Shown here in pieces: positions 34,206 to 48,285 of a stretch of DNA of 64,000 nucleotides. The position numbers were made by a program, and so were the translations under genes. The notes under the pieces are model-generated. The model saw only the letters and a list, made by a program, of their open reading frames with translations, was not told the DNA's origin and ran no database searches. Source of the stretch: Zerene cesonia (Eukaryota; Arthropoda; Insecta; Lepidoptera; Pieridae); NCBI RefSeq assembly GCF_012273895.1, contig NC_052108.1, forward strand, positions 1,612,001-1,676,000, in the 5' to 3' direction. Each line of letters begins with the position of its first letter. Positions within the stretch are counted from its first letter, which is position 1.

Positions 34206-36213
34206 GATTTTAACCACTTTTTATCAGTTATGCCTACTTACTCCTTAAATACTAATTCTTAAACATAAAAAAAATAAATTTCAGAACATATGTTATAAAA
34301 TATTTATATCTCTTTTATGCACTGAGAGGCAACTCGAGACTTACAAACAAGCTGCGTTTGTTGAACAAGCAAGACCGCAGGATCTAAGGCAGGGGAGGTA
34401 TAACTCGTTCCGTTACTTTCGCCCCTCTCGACTTTCGCCGGCCGAATGTGACCGACATCCGATTTTATATCGGCTCCTTTGCTTTCATTGTATGCTACTA
34501 GACTTTTACGGATAATTCGCTCGCAAAAACTGTTGGATAGTTTCTGCGAGAAAGTCACTAACTTCACGTACACGGTACAAAGTTCGAGGTTTATTAATTC
34601 AGATCCGTAGATATATTAGAAAAGTTATATTCAAATCCATTAATATCTATATGACATCGTTTCTCATTGTAAACCTAGGTTATGCTAGGAAATTTATCTA
34701 AGTATCGAAGTTCGCTAACTCCATGTGCAGTTGCTCGCTTTTACACAAAAAAACTAAACGCTAATATATATACTGTAGTATATGCATAGAATACTATACG
34801 TACAGTAATCGGTCGTCAGTCATTAGGTCTGGCAAAAAAGCAATTAGCATTTGTAAAACTTTATACCTCCCACGCAGAATAATAAGTACAAGTTCCTACG
34901 AGTTAAGTATATTTCTCCAATCCTTATATACTATCCCATAAAAATTCGTCTTCCTCGTTGTATCAAATTAAACTGCATTAATATCCGGCGAACATTACGC
35001 AGTGCAACGTAAACAACGAAGTAAGTGTGAATTTCACCACAGATAAGATACGGCGAAACATGTGATCTGCTTGATATGGCATTGTGATAACATAACCTTG
35101 GTATTGTTTCTCTTATTATTATAATGCTAACTCGCGAAGTCGCTGATAATTATTAAGCTATTTATATACTGCATTTGCGACGTCGAATTTTATTGATAAC
35201 TTTATTGAATATATAATGTGTATACAGTGATAGGTACTCACTCTTTTAGGTAGGATCATTATGGATCTTATTGATTATAATACATATATTATACCTATTT
35301 TATATATAATTAAGTAAGTATATCGGCGTCGTAACAAAAGGTTGTACAACATCTGTTATAATAAGATACAGAAAACAAAAAACATATGTAAGTAGTATCA
35401 ATAAATGGAACGCAATTTTTCACTCCGGTGTAGTGCGGACAAAAGATAGACATCAAGTACTTATTTAATTGATATTTACAAAATATGTCGCTTATCGAAA
35501 TAAATGTTTGGATATTATCTGAACGCGAACAATGCGCTGATAAAGTTTTTTTGCCAAAACAATGTTTATATTATTTTAGTTTTTAGCTTACAGTGGGCCG
35601 GTATGTTGCGTCGTCAGTTTACAAACGCTCGCAGCTATGTATTTACTTGTTTACTTGTCCCAAAATGTCTCAAATTCACTTATCCCAAACGGCCGTCAGG
35701 TTAAGATTGCGGCTTGCGAGACGACGGGGCCCCGCTTTGATTTGGGGCTCCTATTTCTGTGGAATAGGTTTTATAATAAGCGGAACCTAACCTAACCCAT
35801 AAAAAAGAATAAAAGTAACAAGATCGATATAGAGAACATAATATATTTTCAACGAACCCGCTTAGGGTATTTTTCATCTATATTATAATACTTATAATGT
35901 ATTATTTTCTCGAACCTTATTCATTCTATAGGTCAATGGGCTAGACCCGCCCACGCTAATGCTTACAAATTATATACAAAAATTATTATCTAATTTGAAT
36001 TTTGGAACTGATAAGAAGTTAAAACGAGGCAAATAAATGCGAATCCAGTTTAATGACTTGTCTTGTGGAACGTAGTAAAAACGTAGTACCTTCGGTTTGA
36101 ATTATAAAGCGAAACCTTCCTGTGTTTTTGTTTGTTTGTGTGTCCCTGGTTGAGCAGAAGTCGTACCGGAATTTGTAGTGTGTTAAGTACGTAAGTAGGG
36201 GACAAGTGAAACG

Positions 36214-36258
36214 CTCGAAGGATTGATTCGCACTCTTTAATTAATCAACCGAACATAG
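36214..36258. repeat. Contig-end overlap, left copy
   Basis: These 45 bases abut the 1000-N gap and are identical to 52604-52648 on the far side of the second gap. They mark a missed overlap between the two outer contigs. Confidence 0.95.
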
Positions 36259-37258
36259 NNNNNNNNNNNNNNNNNNNNNNNNNNNNNNNNNNNNNNNNNN
36301 NNNNNNNNNNNNNNNNNNNNNNNNNNNNNNNNNNNNNNNNNNNNNNNNNNNNNNNNNNNNNNNNNNNNNNNNNNNNNNNNNNNNNNNNNNNNNNNNNNNN
36401 NNNNNNNNNNNNNNNNNNNNNNNNNNNNNNNNNNNNNNNNNNNNNNNNNNNNNNNNNNNNNNNNNNNNNNNNNNNNNNNNNNNNNNNNNNNNNNNNNNNN
36501 NNNNNNNNNNNNNNNNNNNNNNNNNNNNNNNNNNNNNNNNNNNNNNNNNNNNNNNNNNNNNNNNNNNNNNNNNNNNNNNNNNNNNNNNNNNNNNNNNNNN
36601 NNNNNNNNNNNNNNNNNNNNNNNNNNNNNNNNNNNNNNNNNNNNNNNNNNNNNNNNNNNNNNNNNNNNNNNNNNNNNNNNNNNNNNNNNNNNNNNNNNNN
36701 NNNNNNNNNNNNNNNNNNNNNNNNNNNNNNNNNNNNNNNNNNNNNNNNNNNNNNNNNNNNNNNNNNNNNNNNNNNNNNNNNNNNNNNNNNNNNNNNNNNN
36801 NNNNNNNNNNNNNNNNNNNNNNNNNNNNNNNNNNNNNNNNNNNNNNNNNNNNNNNNNNNNNNNNNNNNNNNNNNNNNNNNNNNNNNNNNNNNNNNNNNNN
36901 NNNNNNNNNNNNNNNNNNNNNNNNNNNNNNNNNNNNNNNNNNNNNNNNNNNNNNNNNNNNNNNNNNNNNNNNNNNNNNNNNNNNNNNNNNNNNNNNNNNN
37001 NNNNNNNNNNNNNNNNNNNNNNNNNNNNNNNNNNNNNNNNNNNNNNNNNNNNNNNNNNNNNNNNNNNNNNNNNNNNNNNNNNNNNNNNNNNNNNNNNNNN
37101 NNNNNNNNNNNNNNNNNNNNNNNNNNNNNNNNNNNNNNNNNNNNNNNNNNNNNNNNNNNNNNNNNNNNNNNNNNNNNNNNNNNNNNNNNNNNNNNNNNNN
37201 NNNNNNNNNNNNNNNNNNNNNNNNNNNNNNNNNNNNNNNNNNNNNNNNNNNNNNNNNN
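36259..37258. other. Assembly gap, 1000 N
   Basis: Exactly 1000 N, the arbitrary length used when a scaffold join has unknown distance. ORFs reported across it are artefacts. Confidence 0.99.
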
Positions 37259-37489
37259 TATCAAGCATAGGCGTCACAAGAAGTCTGCGGTATGTGAACA
37301 CACTCTGGACAACAACCACTTCCTACGATTCGACCAGCCACAAATCCTCGCCAGAGAAAATAGATTTTTTCCAAGACTTGTACGTGAGGCTATTGAAATT
37401 AAAAAACATCGAAATTTCAATAGAGAAGATGGTTTACAACTTTCTAACACCTGGGATCCTGTTATTAAGAACTTAAAACCCCATGTCAG
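37259..37489 (+). mobile_element. Penelope-like retroelement fragment, GIY-YIG module end
   Basis: Plus frame starting at 37260 is open throughout and reads IKHRRHKKSAVCEHTLDN, then ILARENRFFPRLVREAIEIK and NFNREDGLQLSNTWDPVI. The pattern (AEH-like helix, arginine-glutamate AIEI helix, then NFNR(E/D)DG..LS.TW) is the C-terminal part of the GIY-YIG endonuclease module linked to Penelope-like reverse transcriptases. The reverse transcriptase part is not present. It sits between two gaps and has no counterpart beside TEFM exon 5 in the first copy. Confidence 0.65.
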
Positions 37490-37555
37490 NNNNNNNNNNN
37501 NNNNNNNNNNNNNNNNNNNNNNNNNNNNNNNNNNNNNNNNNNNNNNNNNNNNNNN
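37490..37555. other. Assembly gap, 66 N
   Basis: A 66-N gap, an estimated within-scaffold distance. It separates the retroelement fragment from the second copy of the TEFM-ATF7IP block. Confidence 0.99.
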
Positions 37556-38340
37556 CCTTTACTATTGTGGCGTGTTGCGTGTTCTGTGTGGTGTGTTCCG
37601 TGTTCCGTGAGAGTGAGCGAATTAATGCGCGTAAAAATAAACCCATTACGCCAATACACACCTAAAAGGCAACGAGGAGCGCAAAAAGAAGACATTCTGA
37701 ATAAATTTCTTCTCCGTATCGCTGGATTCCTCATCTTTTTCTACACTAAAAATATAAGAATATACAAATTAAAAATATGTAAATTAAGCATATTCATTAC
37801 CTTTAATTAAAGAAGTTATTTTCGTATTATAGGTTACAACTTCGAAAACACAGAATATGGTACCAATAGGATAATAGATAGATGACATTTTTGAATTAAG
37901 TCAGCAAATGAAATGTTTTACCCACTCACCCACTCACCCACTCACCCACTCACACTCGCACACACACACACTAATCCAACACCTCACTTTTGGTTATGCA
38001 TGGAAACAAAGAAACACGATTAAATATTATATAGAAGTAATGACAACTCTTTTAAACTTACATATCTCCATTTTAATGAAGGGCTTTAGCTACTGTAGCA
38101 CTTTAATGAAATTCAAAATACACAATATAACAAATCCTTACATACTTAAATATTATAAATGGGAATGTATTTGTTTGTCTTTCATTTTGCAAAGAAACAA
38201 TTTTATGATATAATTTCTGTCTTGAGACAGCTGGTAGGCTATCTAGAAAATTTTTACTGCAAGGAAACTTAAATTTCTCATGGGAATTTTATTTGACTAC
38301 GCGCCAGGAGCCGCGGGCGGAAAGTAGTATATATACATAC

Positions 38341-40823
38341 TTGTCCATGTTCCCTCTAGCAGATATAAAAGCGACCATCATGGACACCATTTGTGCTTTT
38401 TGCAAGTTAATCCCAAGCACTTTGGGGTTGTTGGGGTCGCTCCCAGAGGCTCGGAGGCTTGTGGCCTCTGCCTTCATCACATAGATGTCAGCTGTTGGCA
38501 GTTTCGTTACTATATTCCAGGACTAGAATATTTAATTGGTATTTTAATATATACATCCTACATTTACAACTAATTTTACAAATGTAAAAATTTCCAGACA
38601 TGGATGAATTTTTTGTTATTCTTTCAGAAAAAGACAACAATTGTTATGAACTGATTGACTGTATGAAATATGGTACAGAGATAGATTAAAACCTAGATAA
38701 TCATATGAGCTCCTTTGAATCTCCTACATTGGATAGGCTTTCTGGATCTCCAGTCTCAGGATATCATTTCTTGGATCTCAAACTATCTCTGCAGCAAATA
38801 TCGTCATTTCTAAGATTAGCAAGTTCCAGTAAACAAACAAACAAACAAATTAGCCTTTGAATATATTATTATGGATATAGATAAACTTACAATTTCTAAA
38901 ATATCACTGAGCTGATATCTCTTGTTCTCGGGGTAATGTATACTCTGGTATTGCCATTCCAACACTTCATAATTACTCTTATCTATTAAAGTCCAAGATA
39001 CTGAATTGATTGTTATATACACTGTTAATACTGACTTGGCCGCCTGAAAAAAAACAAATAGGAATAGTTATAAGTATTATTAAACTCAAAAAACAACCAA
39101 ATCATTCATAAGAAAAGGAAAGAACTTTAAAATGTGAATTTTAGTAAGAACAATACAACAAGTTCAAGTACTCAAAGTGTAGAAAAATGACAAAAATAAA
39201 AATGTTTTAAATTCACATTAGTAGTAATTTTTTAAAAAATTTTAAATTTTAAAAACATTATAATAAATAATTTTTTGTTAATGCACAAAGAAGGTTATTA
39301 TGGAGAGATAAGATATATGATAGGTGAATCTGGGTGGACCTCTAGTTTCTTAAAATTATAAGGTTTATACTTTTGGTTGATTTACTTTTATGAACACTCG
39401 AAATTCACGTCTGACTATGGCTGTGTTTGATGTACTATTAAAATTATATAACAAACCTGTCTCATATTCTCGGACAATGTAGGGTTTAATATTTGGCCCT
39501 TTATTTGTTTCAATGCATTTGGTTCTTCGGCATTAATTTTCCCCTGCAATATACTGTCAAACAGTTTCTCTGCATGCTTCTCACTGAAGCCTTCTATAAG
39601 CTCTATGTCAATTAAACTACTTACCGGGCCATTGTTATTTATATATTGAGATATGCTTTTTGATCTTTTTTTTGTAACATCATACCTAGAAAACATCAAA
39701 AATAAAATTGTAAATATATGTTGCCTGAAGTAGGAGTTTAAAAACTGATATATTATAATCTCTACTAGCTTTCTCTTATCATTAAGGGGTATGAAAAATA
39801 GATGTTGGCCAGTTCTCAGATGTAATTGATACGGACACAAAATTTCATGAGAATCGGTCCAGCTATTTCAGAGGAGTATGGTTACTAACATTGTTACATG
39901 AGAATTTGATATACATAGATAAAAAATTGTGATCATGTGCATATTTGCTTGCAGTTAAATGCATTATTTTTTCTCAAGATAAGATCAATGATATTTAAAA
40001 TTTTATAGTGAGATATGTATAATATTAAATCATATATGGCAGTAACATAACAAAACTTCTGCTGAAAGGCATGACAGATTTTTACATTTGCATTACTTTG
40101 TCCTAACTATTAATATGACATTGTTTGAGGTTTACTCATTTATGTACATACCTAATTGTATGATATAAATAATTGATACATTTTTAAGAAATGTGTAAAA
40201 CAATACCATCAAATGTCATGACAATTCCATATACCGAGTGTGGGTGTCTACTTATATTGCAATTTCAAGATTATTTAGTACTTTTGAAAGTAACCTTTTA
40301 TTACTTTTTAAGGGTTTTGTTTTAAAGATTTTCTTTATACAACAAATGAATCAAGTTGTAACTAATTAAATACACTGAATTCTTATGAGTTCGATAGCTT
40401 TATACTTACATGTTTAATTCAATTAGGTAGGGTTATTCAACTTGAAAATTATTAATATTTATGCAAAATTTCAAAGTTGCTGTTCCTGATGGCTCTCCAA
40501 TAGAATCGTCTGCACCATCGAACAATTAAAATATAGAAGTATAAGAAGCTTTAAATAAATTCTATCATACCTTGACAAAGTTGAAACATCTGATTTGTTT
40601 ATAACCTCTAAAATATTTTTCTTTTCTATTTCACTGTACTTATTTTCTAGCTTTTGACCATAATATCTTCCGAATCTACAGAAGGTACACGACGGTAACT
40701 GCAACAGTAATTAATTTGAGTTTTGAGTAAATACTTGTTCTATACAAGATTCTTTATATGTATTGCATGATGTTTTTAGTTACGTACAATTTTCCTCGAA
40801 GACGCGAAATATAAATTAAACAT
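38341..40823 (-). pseudogene. TEFM: TEFM second copy, last exon lost in gap
   Basis: Exons 40788-40823, 40571-40698, 39457-39685, 38891-39043 and 38341-38522 match the first copy in length and phase. The sixth exon, with the C-terminal 86 residues, would fall to the left of 37556 and is not present. Replacements visible are Lys to Asn in GKI(K/N)AEE and a change of the split codon at the end of exon 5 (GACAG to GACAA, Arg to Lys). No stop or frameshift is seen. It is therefore an assembly-truncated allele and not a decayed gene. Confidence 0.8.
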
Positions 40824-41780
40824 ATTATATTCGGGCAACCTAATAAACTTATTAACATAAATGCATTTGTTTAAAAAAATAATTCAAGCCTCCAATGTTT
40901 TGGTTTTTGATCTTCTGCTTTTTAACGTCACAAAATCTGACAGTTACATTTGGCAAACAGCGAATTTACGAATGGTGAATTGTGTAAAAGGACAAAATGC
41001 TTATTATATCAATAATAAAAAAGGGGAAAACATATTATTGCCGGAAACTTTTGTAATCCCTGCTACCTAGTGCCCATGGCACGAACATTAAAATATTTCA
41101 CAATTTATTATTCAAGGAGTATATTATTTCTAAAAAACCAAATATTATAGAACAGCGCCATCTATACCAATACATTCTGATAGTCTTTCTTCTACTGTCT
41201 TATATACAATATTACATTATAAAAGTATTGGTAATCCGCAATAGATGTCATCAGACTCAAAATTTACAATAACGTTTACGTCTTTAAAACGCTTACGTGT
41301 TTTGTCATTCATCATTCTAGCGAGTGCGATTGTGGTTCCTTCACCTAATAATATAAAATGTCCGTAGAAATTTAAGTTCATAGTTACATACCGAGACCAT
41401 CAGAAATATAAAAAAAATATGTTAGGGTTTTAGTATTCTAATAAAAATGTACAGTCAATTAAATAAATTAAATAATGTTATAAAATTAATACCCGTTTAC
41501 TTGGGTATCTACCTATTTGCAACTACAGACAACAGGTTCAAATATTTACGCTGCAGTCCAAATGTACTGTCACAAACATAAGTTTAGTCGAATAATCTTA
41601 GATAAACATTTGTGAAACTCACTATAAATGTATAAATTTATTACGATGATTAAAAGGAACTCCAGTGTATTTACATCTACGATCTTTTTATTACCGCTTT
41701 ACCTCTTTTTATATTGAGTATTGCAAATATCAAATAAGAAAGAAACAAATGATTATTATAAAAAGACATAATATTCAATT

Positions 41781-41967
41781 ATTTTTCATTAAAAGCTAAG
41801 CCGCCTTCGAAGTCGATCAAATTTTCATGGGACTACACCGGCTTTCAAATAAAATAAGAATCATCAAAATTGGTTCACCCAGTCGAAAGTTCTGAGGTAA
41901 CAAACCCAAAAAAAAATATCGTATTGATACCCCCTCCTTCCTTAATTTACCTGTAGTTGGTTGAAAA
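41781..41967 (+). repeat. Lepidopteran interspersed repeat, second copy
   Basis: Counterpart of 18739-18916 with a few substitutions (for example ATCGTATTGATACC against ATCAAATTGATACC). Confidence 0.5.
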
Positions 41968-42145
41968 AATTCGAGTCATTCAATATTATAATAAGAAGAA
42001 CAGTCAAAGAAGAAACTTTAGATAGATGTAACTGTAGTTTGTACAAAGCAATAGAGAAGTGGATAATGATTTTTCACGGAGAGTTGTCAACAAGAAGTGA
42101 AATAATATATCTATCCCGCTCAATCTCGCGTAGTGAGTCGACAAA

Positions 42146-42275
42146 ATGGCTGACTACCGCTCGAACACAGAACCGGCGCACGACTCCGCATTCATTCACC
42201 TTCCCTTCTTCGAGAAACTTCGCGTGCGTCTGGATTTCCTGATTACAACACCTGGGACTGGTTTACAGGAGATTG
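42146..42275 (+). CDS. Second copy of orphan first exon (MADYRSNTEP...)
   Basis: Identical in all 130 bases to 19095-19224, with the same G|GTGAGT donor. See that entry for description. Flanking non-coding bases do differ between the copies. Confidence 0.5.
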
Positions 42276-44539
42276 GTGAGTAAATAATCAAGTCTTTTCG
42301 CAGATATTAGATTGCTTGCCAACTCCTGGAGTTTGGAAACCAGCTGGCGGTCTACAAGAGTCGGAACTTCTGCAATAAATATTATAATCCTTCTTTATGA
42401 GCTAGGGGTGCGAAAATGGAAATTTTCTGCAGTCATAATAATATCTTAAATTCTCGCATTATTAATGTATTTATTCTGGAAAAGTGGCCTATTCAGGATT
42501 GAATTCTTAGATACTAAAACAGCGAAATCATGATCATGACCATAATATGGATAGTCACGCGGCAAATTCCACTAGGCATTATATTAAATTTAATGATGAA
42601 TCTCAAGATAAGGTTAGGTATATCTGATTAAAATGGAGCATGCAATAACGGATTCAAAATAATAAAAAAAGGAAATCGCAAAAAATCAATATGGTTAGAA
42701 AATCATGAAATATATATAATCGAATAAATATCAATTGGCATTGGCAGTGGGAAGAACGGAAACGCGGCAACATCGCACTGATCGAATACTGGCAACAGGC
42801 ATTTACACGAGCTACTTGCGCGTTACGCGTCGTTGCCGGTCCGTCCAGTTCATAAATGTGTGCTATCTGTTGAACACACACAATGTCATTGGACCAATAG
42901 CATCTTAGTCGAACGATGGCACACACACATTTTGTGTGTCCTTGAGTAACATTATTAATAATTATGTCTTATGAATAGACATTATAGGTTTTAGTAAGAG
43001 TAGACATATTCATGTTGTCAATTATGTGTTTTACATTATTAATTATGTAGGTACCTATCATTTCTTATCACATTCTTGATAATTACGTCATCGTCGTGTT
43101 TCTTTAGATTTATAAAACTTTTAAATTATTTTTATTCTAAGTGAAAATATGACGCCTAACCAAATGTTGATATCTTATATTGCAATAAACTCTTTTAAAC
43201 CAAATCCTTAAAACGTACGCGTACGTTGAAAAATATATATGCATAAAATAATTAAAAACAATTATTCATCAATTAAACTTCTGACTCTGGAAAAGAAAAG
43301 GTTATTCGAAAAATTTATTAAAAAAAAAATTTAAGCTTAAATAAAATAAATGTTAATCCTCTCCGCGCCTGCCGCGGCCGGTTGTTCTATATACGTAACA
43401 GTTTCATATTCAGTGGTCAAAGAAGATCGTACATTAACCATTGCTCGACTGTAGCTGCTTCTTTCGATTCGTTTTCTACTGACAGCCGCAATGTAATCTA
43501 AAGCGACTTTTTAACAGTTTGACAATGAGCTTGCTAACAGGAATGATGTTGTGCTGAATATGAATTAGAGATGTTCTGAATTTGTCTGTATTTATCATTT
43601 TAACGAATAATTTAATATTTATGGAGTAGGTACACTCACATACCGAGTACTATCATGTACATAACCCAACATCAAGTATTTATAACCCCCTTCATACTAA
43701 ATACTATTTTTTGGGTTTAAACCTGTTACAGTGGTTACAATTTAGTTATCGTACTGTGCAAAATGAAAAACTTAGATGATTAAATAACGGATACGCGTAA
43801 TGTCACTTTGACCGGTATTACAAAAAGTTGTCTGATATTTTCTTTTTTTTTATTATTATTTACTTATTTTCTTTGTCTATATTATGGTCTTTTATACACA
43901 AGTAATGTTAACAAATAAGTCGATACTTCCTTCTACACATCCTCCCCCAGCCTTTCCAAAAAATGATACTACAGAATACATGGAAAAAAATTTTTTGTTA
44001 CGCAGAAAGACGAATTTGACGTAACTTTGAGTAGAATCTATTTTAGTAGTCATTCCTATCTGACCCAACACACTACGGCGCGGGTCGGCTCTCTCCGCCT
44101 GCCTTCGTGCGTCACACACGCCGCGGCCAGAGCGGTGCGGCAACGTCGCATGATTTCAGAACACTTTTTTGTGCAAAACTCCATTTTATATATGCTGCAA
44201 TTCATGAATTCTATTACATAATGACTTTTTTAATCTACGTATTGATTACTAAAAATTGTCTTCTTCAATAAGATCAATTAATTATCAGAACTTTTATTCT
44301 ATGATACATTTTTATTACAATGTCTTAGCATACTATTATGTCATGTCTAATCGTACATTACTAAATTAGTATTTAACCCTATAACCTATTTTTAAATCAG
44401 TAAGAGCTCGAAAGAGTTAGGTACATAATTATTCCGAGCTTAATGTACACGAGAAGCATTGAAAAGTAGAACGCAAGAGAATGAGAATACACACTACGTA
44501 ATTTGACCTCGCGATAATATACATTGACACAATACTCGA

Positions 44540-44877
44540 GAGGCACAGAGTAATGAGTCTACACAGCGTTCTGTTCATTCGCCGTCAGACTCGGTTTTTT
44601 GTTTCACCTCGCGTGTAGGGTGAAGCGCTGATGCTGTCCCGCTTTCACGCGCGCCGGGCGTTGTTAATCGGAACTTGGCTTTCTCTGCACGCAATCTAGT
44701 CTGTACATTTTAGTTCTATTATTTGCCACTTTCTGTGGCGCTACGTTGGCGGCGGCCATTTTCTTCTTTCTCTTTCTGCTAACGTCAGTATCGTTAATGC
44801 CGCAATACGGAGTGCTTGTTTCGCGTGGTTGTTTATCTTCTCAATTCTTCTTTTGGAGTCTCTTCTCGAAATATTAG
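44540..44877 (+). promoter_or_regulatory. GC-rich promoter and putative 5' exon, second copy
   Basis: Counterpart of 21470-21821, nearly unchanged, with donor ATTAG|GTGGGT at 44878. The GGCGGCGGCCATTTTC block is intact. Confidence 0.4.
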
Positions 44878-45225
44878 GTGGGTTCCCGATATTATTTATT
44901 AATAATTATGTTTTAAATTAGTTTGTGCTTGCAAATTTTAGTTGTAGTAGTGGATTTGTTTTGTTTTTTTCGTAGGAAATCTCCATGATATCGATATTTT
45001 TTGTTTTTTGTTGTTTTGTCGTATTTTGTTTTATACTATTTTTTTTTTTTATATTTGGTTATTGTTTAGCATGAATGATTCGATATTTAAGTTGTTTATA
45101 AATAGACGGTTTACGGTTATTTATATTTTTATGTATGTTTTTTTCTCTTTATATGATCTTTTCGGAAAGTTTAGAAATAAATGTTTCTCATTTTTCGACG
45201 CTTTTCAGTGTCACTATATAATATA

Positions 45226-45436
45226 CTAGCTTCCCACCCAGGACTTCGCCGGCATAGTCAAATAAAAGGATAATTTCCGTTCCCGTGGGGTTTCAGGGAT
45301 AAAATCTATCATATGTTTTATAAAACCCGATCTCAAACTACCTCAGTACCAAATTGCACCCAAATCAGTTGAGTTGTTCAGGCGTAAAGAAATGACAGAC
45401 AGACAGAGTTACTTTCGTATTTATTATATTGGTAGG
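45226..45436 (-). mobile_element. Old Helitron-like element, second copy
   Basis: Counterpart of 22170-22391 with a short deletion after CAAATAAAAGG and several substitutions. Confidence 0.55.
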
Positions 45437-48051
45437 TAAGGTTTTAACCATACCAAGTACCTGTCTACCTCTCTGTACTAGCGATCCGTTTTGTGTTTAG
45501 TGACACTGGTGTTTTTTTTTGCACCCCAGCTGTCAAATTAATCGCCGGGCATGTTTTGGGTTCCGTTAAGAGTTTTTTTTAACTTAACGTCGATTTTATT
45601 TACGTTCTGTTCGTGTTATTATTAAATTTTGTTTTATCGTGATGATTGGGACGTGAATTATTATGGTAACTTACTGCTTTACGAGCGATTCGCTTTGTAA
45701 ATTAGTACAGTGATAGGTTTTTTTTCTGTTACACGTCACCTGTCAAAATAAACATCGAGTAAGTTTTGGATTCCGTTATAACATTGTTAAATTAGTCATC
45801 AATTCTTTTTTTTTCGTTTTTCGTTGCATGAATGTTGACTCGGTATTTTATTTTATCTTGAATGATTTCGACATATTGTTTATGTAATATATTAAGACAT
45901 AATATTATGCGATTTCATATTGCAATGATGGCATGCAATTCTGCTGTGTTCAACGGTGATAGTATTTTTTTATCAAACGTTCTAGTTCTGTATTCATCTA
46001 TCTATTACACGCGTGTGGCAATTATCGCCCTATCTGTTTATTCATTTGATGATAAACTATCAGCTGCAATAACAACATAAGCGTGCAAGTTCTGCAGCAT
46101 AACAGGTTTTGACTCTTGGTTAGCGTTCAATAGATGCCAGGCGTCCACCTTCAACTTGGATTATATTTGCTCGCGGGCAATGTGCATACGCTAGCTGTCT
46201 CTCTCTATCTCACTTTCTGCGTCGTTTGCGTGAGCGTGACGCCCAGATTGCCACGGCACTGGCCGCACACTCCGTTCATCAGTGTTATAGCTAGCTGTTT
46301 GGGAAGTGTAATTCGGAATTCCGCCGCAGAACGTCATGAAACTCTGGCCGCCATTTTGTGTTCTGATATGATAATAAATCGAGTGATTTTATTCAATGTA
46401 CGACGTCATATAGACCAAGATTGACATGTTTCTACAATACTCAACCTTTGCTCTCACGATCACACCTGGCCTCGATATTGAATTTTATCACCTTTAAAGA
46501 CAATCTAGTTCGTGTAAAGTCAACGCTTAGTTCATGCACAGGAATTTTAAATATCACATTCTGAAACCATTTTCAAAATAAGGTTAATGGCTTTTTATTT
46601 CAAAGACACAAAAGGAATGGAAAGCAGCAGATATTGTAATGAATATAAATATTAATTGACGAGAGTATTCGTTCACATTTAGAATATATCTCATAACTAT
46701 TAATGAGGTGAATTTTGAATTATGAAAAATAAGTTTATTAATAAGAATAAGGTTACAATCTTCTTGCGATCATGCTACAATTGTCAGCCACTATCAAAGC
46801 TGTTATTTTCTGTTTCAGTTACATTCATTAATTCAAATAGATTCGATTATTAAAGTTAAACTTCGAAGCAATTTAAATAGCTACAGATTTTTTCGTCATT
46901 TTTACATTTATTTTTCCCGCTATCGACTAGGTGCTAAAGTTGCTGTATCCAATCTTAATTTCATAAAAATTACGATTGTTATCGTCCGTAATAAACTGTT
47001 AGTAATTTGAAGGGTCTTTGCTGATACATACATTTGTGATGTCACTTTGACATTTTGATTCTTCAATCGCGTTGCCATAACAACTATGGGAATTTGTCAA
47101 GTTTTGATTTACAGAGGTCATAACTGAAATTATTATCATTATTATTTAATCTTTGAGAATAATTTGATGTTGGCCAATACGGCGCAGTATACTATAGATA
47201 GAATTCCGTCTTGCACTACCTACAGACTGTGATAGTGATACAGAAATATTAAGGTCAGAATATTATAATTAATTGGCTATTGTATTATCTGTAGACGGAA
47301 ACTTAGTTGGATGTATTTTATTATTTTAAAAAAACTTACGTAGGCTTATCTTTAGATTTTTTTTAGTTTTTCCTTATAAGAAATGAGAAAGTCCATTTTT
47401 TTAACTATTGGATGGTTAAGGATATTCTAATTTTACAACAGAATCTGGTGTCTACAGGGTGTCCTATTTAAGCTTTTATAAAATTTTACATTGATTAAGT
47501 ACCGTTTGCGTTATTTTTTCAGTATACCATCCTCTTAGTTCTCTTAACGTACCTAAATGATTACACAGTACTTGGATACGTAGGTTTTTAATACCTTTAT
47601 TCTCATTTTAGGTTAAAAAGAAAACAAATATTATAATCGCCAGTTTCACTTTTTCTATTAAAAAAGTGAAAAAAAAAAGTAAAAAGTGAAATACTGGGTA
47701 AACATATTTTCTCGTCTAAAATCTCTTTGAAGTTGATTTCTGGTCGTAGAATCTTTGGAAGCCATAGTTACGTATGAAATAACACATATTTTTATAAATA
47801 AATACTTCCTTAGATTTAAATTTTTAACCGATGTTCCAAAAAACGACGTAGGCTCTCAAAATGTGCGGTTAAAGGTAAAAAAAGTCTTTAAGCCACTCTA
47901 ATCCGATCATCTCTGACCATTATTTATATTTGGAAGGACATGTGAACCAGATAAGCTAGATTTTGTGCCCATACTGTAGTCTATCTATCTATCTATAGTC
48001 TATAGCTATGCGCATTGAAATCTCTAGAAAAAATTATACGTTTTCCGTCAT

Positions 48052-48285
48052 CTTGCAAGTTTTTGAAGTGAAACTTCTTTAGAATCGTTGTGATTTCAAA
48101 CCTGATGCAACGGAAAAACGACAGGTATGAGACAGAAATACAAAAATGTGTAGAATGAAGCCGGCAAAGAATGAGACAGAAATATACGTACTATTTTATA
48201 TTTTATATATATTCATGTCAATCTTTTGTCGATTTATTGAAGTTTCACTTCTATCGTGTATGAATCGCAAACACACCTTTTTTTT
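48052..48285 (+). repeat. Dispersed repeat, longer allele
   Basis: Counterpart of 25011-25160. It retains ATTCATGTCAATCTTTTGTC, TGAAGTTTCACTTCTATCG and GAATCGCAAACACACC, absent from the first copy. GAAGTGAAACTTC near the left end and GAAGTTTCACTTC near the right end are inverted, so the element may have foldback ends. Confidence 0.45.

Larger units (their letters stand above)
31362..36213. other. Repeat-bearing non-coding DNA
   Basis: AT-rich with no supported exon. It holds a Helitron-like copy at 32017-32170 and a dispersed repeat at 34045-34205. A patch at 36041-36190 (GAATTATAAAGCG, then AAGTAC|GTAAGT near 36191) could be a promoter and a non-coding first exon, but this is weak. Confidence 0.4.

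Noticed and set aside
36237..37319. Long ORFs over N runs (also at 51180-52623 and 62592-63812)
   Set aside because: They consist almost entirely of unknown bases. Only the short real flanks carry sequence.
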